This document shows positions 31,724-33,646 of a stretch of 33,646 nucleotides of DNA, in pieces. The stretch comes from Oscillospiraceae bacterium (GTDB lineage: Bacteria > Bacillota > Clostridia > Oscillospirales > CAG-272). The stretch lies in the NCBI GenBank assembly GCA_015065045.1, contig SVRB01000003.1, positions 1 to 33,646 of the forward strand, written 5' to 3'. The stretch's first letter is position 1, and every line of letters begins with the position of its first letter. The translations under genes were made by a program, and so were the position numbers. A model generated the notes under the pieces. The model was not told the origin of the DNA. It saw only the letters and a program-made list of their open reading frames with translations, and did not search any database.

Positions 31724-32109
31724 TACGGGAGGAGCAAGCCCCTCCCCTACCAATATCAATATTTTCTCATAAAGCAATAAATCTTCCACATACCAGGGAG
31801 GGTTCCGAGGGAGGAAATCCCTCGGCCGTTTGAAAGGGTGGGGTCAGGGGGAGGGGAGGATCGGAACTCCCCTCCCTTGTGCCTTCTTTGGTTACTTTCT
31901 TGACACGCAAGAAAGTAACGTAAAAAAAGAAAAGATAATATTATTTTGACAAATAATACATCTTAGAAAAAAAGAAAAAAGCTGACGCTTTTTTCGAAGG
32001 AGCACAAAAAGTCAGGAGCTTCGCTCCCGAACCCACACCAAAGATGCTTTTTGAAAAAAGCACCTTTGGAATCCGCAAAAACTTTAATACTTTATTATTT
32101 TTGCAAAAA
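31724..32109 (-). repeat. Large hairpin-string repeat R, copy B
   Basis: The stretch 31632-32171 has no gene; apart from the ddl promoter and clpC terminator it is this element. Hairpins: 31727-31746 (GGGAGG/CCTCCC), 31805-31825 (CCGAGGG/CCCTCGG), 31849-31876 (GGGAGGGGA/TCCCCTCCC), 31891-31919 (GTTACTTTCTTG/CAAGAAAGTAAC), 31939-31958 (TATTATTT/AAATAATA), 31974-31995 (GAAAAAAGC/GCTTTTTTC), 32015-32027 (GGAGC/GCTCC) and 32038-32069. It is collinear with copy A minus the nested 120-bp element and plus the 31974-31995 hairpin. Short frames inside are not credible genes. Confidence 0.85.
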
Positions 32110-32131
32110 CTATAAATAGGCAAATTATCAC

Positions 32132-32161
32132 ATAAAAATAATCCCCTTTAAATAAAGGGGA
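32132..32161 (-). terminator. Terminator of clpC
   Basis: A 9-bp stem TCCCCTTTA/TAAAGGGGA (32142-32150 with 32153-32161) with a tight 2-nt loop is followed on the minus strand by TTATTTTTATG, ten bases past the clpC stop. Repeat R copy B starts about 25 bases further on. Confidence 0.85.
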
Positions 32162-32171
32162 CTATTTTTAT

Positions 32172-33646
32172 TTAATTCTTTTCGTAGACAATAACACCAT
32201 TGTCTGCTTTTGCTGTAACCGTATCACCTGTCTTGATCTTGCCTTCAAGCATTTCCGTAGAAAAGCTATCTTCAATCAACCTCTGGATCGTGCGTCGCAA
32301 GGGACGCGCTCCAAATGACGGATCAAATCCCTCTTTTGATACAAGCTTTGTTACGCTTTCATCAAACGTAATATCGACACCGATAGCCTCTATTCTCTTG
32401 CCTATCTCTCTAAGCATAATGCCGGAAATTCTTTCAATATCCTCGCCCACAAGCTTATTGAATATAACGATCTCATCAATACGATTTATGAATTCAGGCC
32501 TGAACGTTTGCTTAAGATGCGACATAAGCAAGCTCTTGACATCAGCCTTCTCTTTTTCTGTATTTTCTGCCGATGCAAAACCAAGGCTTCTCTTTGTTTC
32601 AAGCGCAGATGCGCCTACGTTTGAAGTCATAATGATTACCGTATTTTTAAAATCAACTCGTCTTCCCTGAGAATCGGTCAATATTCCGTCCTCAAGCACC
32701 TGCAAAAGCATATTAAACACGTCGGGATGTGCTTTTTCAATCTCGTCAAACAAGACGACCGAATAAGGCTTACGTCGTATTTTTTCGGTAAGCTGTCCGC
32801 CCTCGTCGTATCCTACGTATCCGGGAGGAGAGCCTATAAGCTTTGATACGCTGTGTTTTTCCATATATTCAGACATATCAATTCTTATCATAGCGTTTTC
32901 GTCACCGAAAAGTATATCCGCCAAAGCCTTTGTAAGCTCTGTCTTACCAACACCCGTAGGACCTAAAAACAGAAAGCTTCCCATAGGTCTCTTTGGATCT
33001 TTAAGTCCCATTCTGCCTCGTCTTATGGCTCTTGAAACTGCAGAAACAGCATCGTCCTGACCGATTATTCTTGCTTTAAGAATACTTTCAAGCTTCAATA
33101 ATTTTTCGCTTTCTTCCTCAGCAAGCTTCTTAACGGGAATTCCCGTCCAAAGAGTAACTATGTCGGCAATATCCTCTTTTGTTAAGCTCAAAGTCTCTCC
33201 GCCCAATTTTTCTTTCCAAGCAGTCTTATTCTTTTCATATTCTTCGCGAAGCTCTTTTTCTTTATCACGCAAGCTTGCTGCCTTTTCGAAATCCTGCGCC
33301 TTTATTGCCTCTTCCTTTTCCGATGATATGTTCTTCAAATCTTCCTCTATCATCTTTATATCGGAAGGCATCGTATAGTTATTTATTCTCTTTTTCGACG
33401 CCGCCTCGTCAATTAAATCTATCGCCTTATCGGGAAGGTATCTATCGTTTATATAGCGTGTCGACAGCTTAACTGCTTCCTCGATACACTCATCGGGGAT
33501 TTTTACTTTGTGGTGGGATTCATACTTATCTCTAAGCCCCTTGAGTATCAATACAGCCTCTTCCTTTGTCGGCTCGCCAACCATAACCGACTGAAAACGT
33601 CTCTCAAGCGCCGAATCCTTTTCTATATGCTTTCTGTATTCCTCGA
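32172..33646 (-). CDS. clpC: ClpC-type AAA+ unfoldase, C-terminal part (runs off the window)
   Basis: About 490 residues are visible; the frame is open to the right edge, where EYRKHIEKDSALERRFQSVMVGEPT shows the late D1 domain. Then come the D1 small domain, a UVR/middle domain (DFEKAASLRDKEKELREEYEKN), and the D2 AAA+ module with Walker A GPTGVGKT, Walker B VVLFDEIEKAHPDV, pore loop GYVGYDEGGQL and sensor 2 GARPLRRTIQ. ClpC unfolds substrates for ClpP and works with McsB/MecA adaptors. The UVR segment distinguishes it from ClpB. The methionine at 33584 is internal, not the start. mcsA/mcsB and ctsR would lie upstream outside the window. Confidence 0.92.
   Translation of the reverse strand, partial: EEYRKHIEKDSALERRFQSVMVGEPTKEEAVLILKGLRDKYESHHKVKIPDECIEEAVKLSTRYINDRYLPDKAIDLIDEAASKKRINNYTMPSDIKMIEEDLKNISSEKEEAIKAQDFEKAASLRDKEKELREEYEKNKTAWKEKLGGETLSLTKEDIADIVTLWTGIPVKKLAEEESEKLLKLESILKARIIGQDDAVSAVSRAIRRGRMGLKDPKRPMGSFLFLGPTGVGKTELTKALADILFGDENAMIRIDMSEYMEKHSVSKLIGSPPGYVGYDEGGQLTEKIRRKPYSVVLFDEIEKAHPDVFNMLLQVLEDGILTDSQGRRVDFKNTVIIMTSNVGASALETKRSLGFASAENTEKEKADVKSLLMSHLKQTFRPEFINRIDEIVIFNKLVGEDIERISGIMLREIGKRIEAIGVDITFDESVTKLVSKEGFDPSFGARPLRRTIQRLIEDSFSTEMLEGKIKTGDTVTAKADNGVIVYEKN

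Noticed and set aside
31941..32123. 60-residue open frame on the minus strand inside repeat R copy B
   Set aside because: It reads through palindromes of the repeat and has no start signal. Copy A carries a different sequence at the same place.
1..33646. CRISPR arrays, phage modules, toxin-antitoxin or defence cassettes
   Set aside because: There are no regularly spaced direct repeats, integrase, capsid, nuclease-effector or toxin families. Gene content is housekeeping throughout.

Overview
The window is a piece of a low-to-moderate GC, spore-forming Gram-positive chromosome, most likely an anaerobic gut-type Clostridia (Oscillospirales-like). The reasons are the end of spo0A at the left edge, a YtvI-type sporulation membrane protein, the ylxM-ffh-rpsP-khpA block, zapA-maf-mreBCD-mrdA, recA-recX-rimO-pgsA, ECF vitamin transporters, SAM-I and FMN riboswitches, and the hairpin-rich intergenic repeats common in such genomes. 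The family placement is inference. Almost all genes are housekeeping; I see no phage, insertion sequence with a transposase, CRISPR array, rRNA or tRNA.

Layout. 1-1868: end of spo0A, then ytvI and an ECF S component on the minus strand. 1962-3665: a MocR/GntR-aminotransferase regulator that loses its C-terminus in a composite repeat. 3666-5999 (minus): ylxM-ffh-rpsP-khpA from a perfect sigma-A promoter. 6026-10762 (minus): SAM-I riboswitch-metK-orf106-recD2-comF. 10783-11626 (minus): FMN riboswitch-ribU. 11650-14490 (minus): proB-proA-nth. 14557-21388 (plus): zapA-DUF4321-maf-mreB-mreC-mreD-mrdA and a BspA-like leucine-rich lipoprotein. 21389-22338: small repeats and an orphan YcxB-like membrane protein. 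22365-26116 (minus): recA-recX-rimO-pgsA. 26178-29950 (plus): yqhQ-prmC-prsA-rsgA. 29952-31700 (minus): ddl and a flavin reductase. 31724-32109: second copy of the large repeat. 32172-33646 (minus): 3' part of clpC.

Four structures look most worth pursuing. (1) A large intergenic repeat, here called R, is a string of about seven hairpins. It occurs at 3155-3633 and 31724-32109, in the same orientation, each copy starting just past the terminator of a minus-strand operon. One hairpin differs between the copies at six base pairs, all compensatory, so pairing has been kept while sequence changed. (2) The Shine-Dalgarno of orf106, downstream of metK, lies in a 15-bp stem whose loop carries a consensus -10 box. 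This would silence read-through mRNA while an internal promoter makes translatable mRNA. (3) The comF terminator and the ylxM promoter share the same bases, with the -35 hexamer in the terminator loop. (4) The MocR gene ends inside the repeat, about 100 residues short of its family.

Functionally the window joins protein targeting and ribosome assembly (ffh, S16, KhpA, RimO, RsgA, PrmC), lateral wall synthesis (MreBCD, PBP2, Ddl, ZapA), DNA repair (RecA, RecX, RecD2, Nth), vitamin uptake (RibU and a second S component), proline and SAM synthesis, and protein quality control (PrsA, ClpC).
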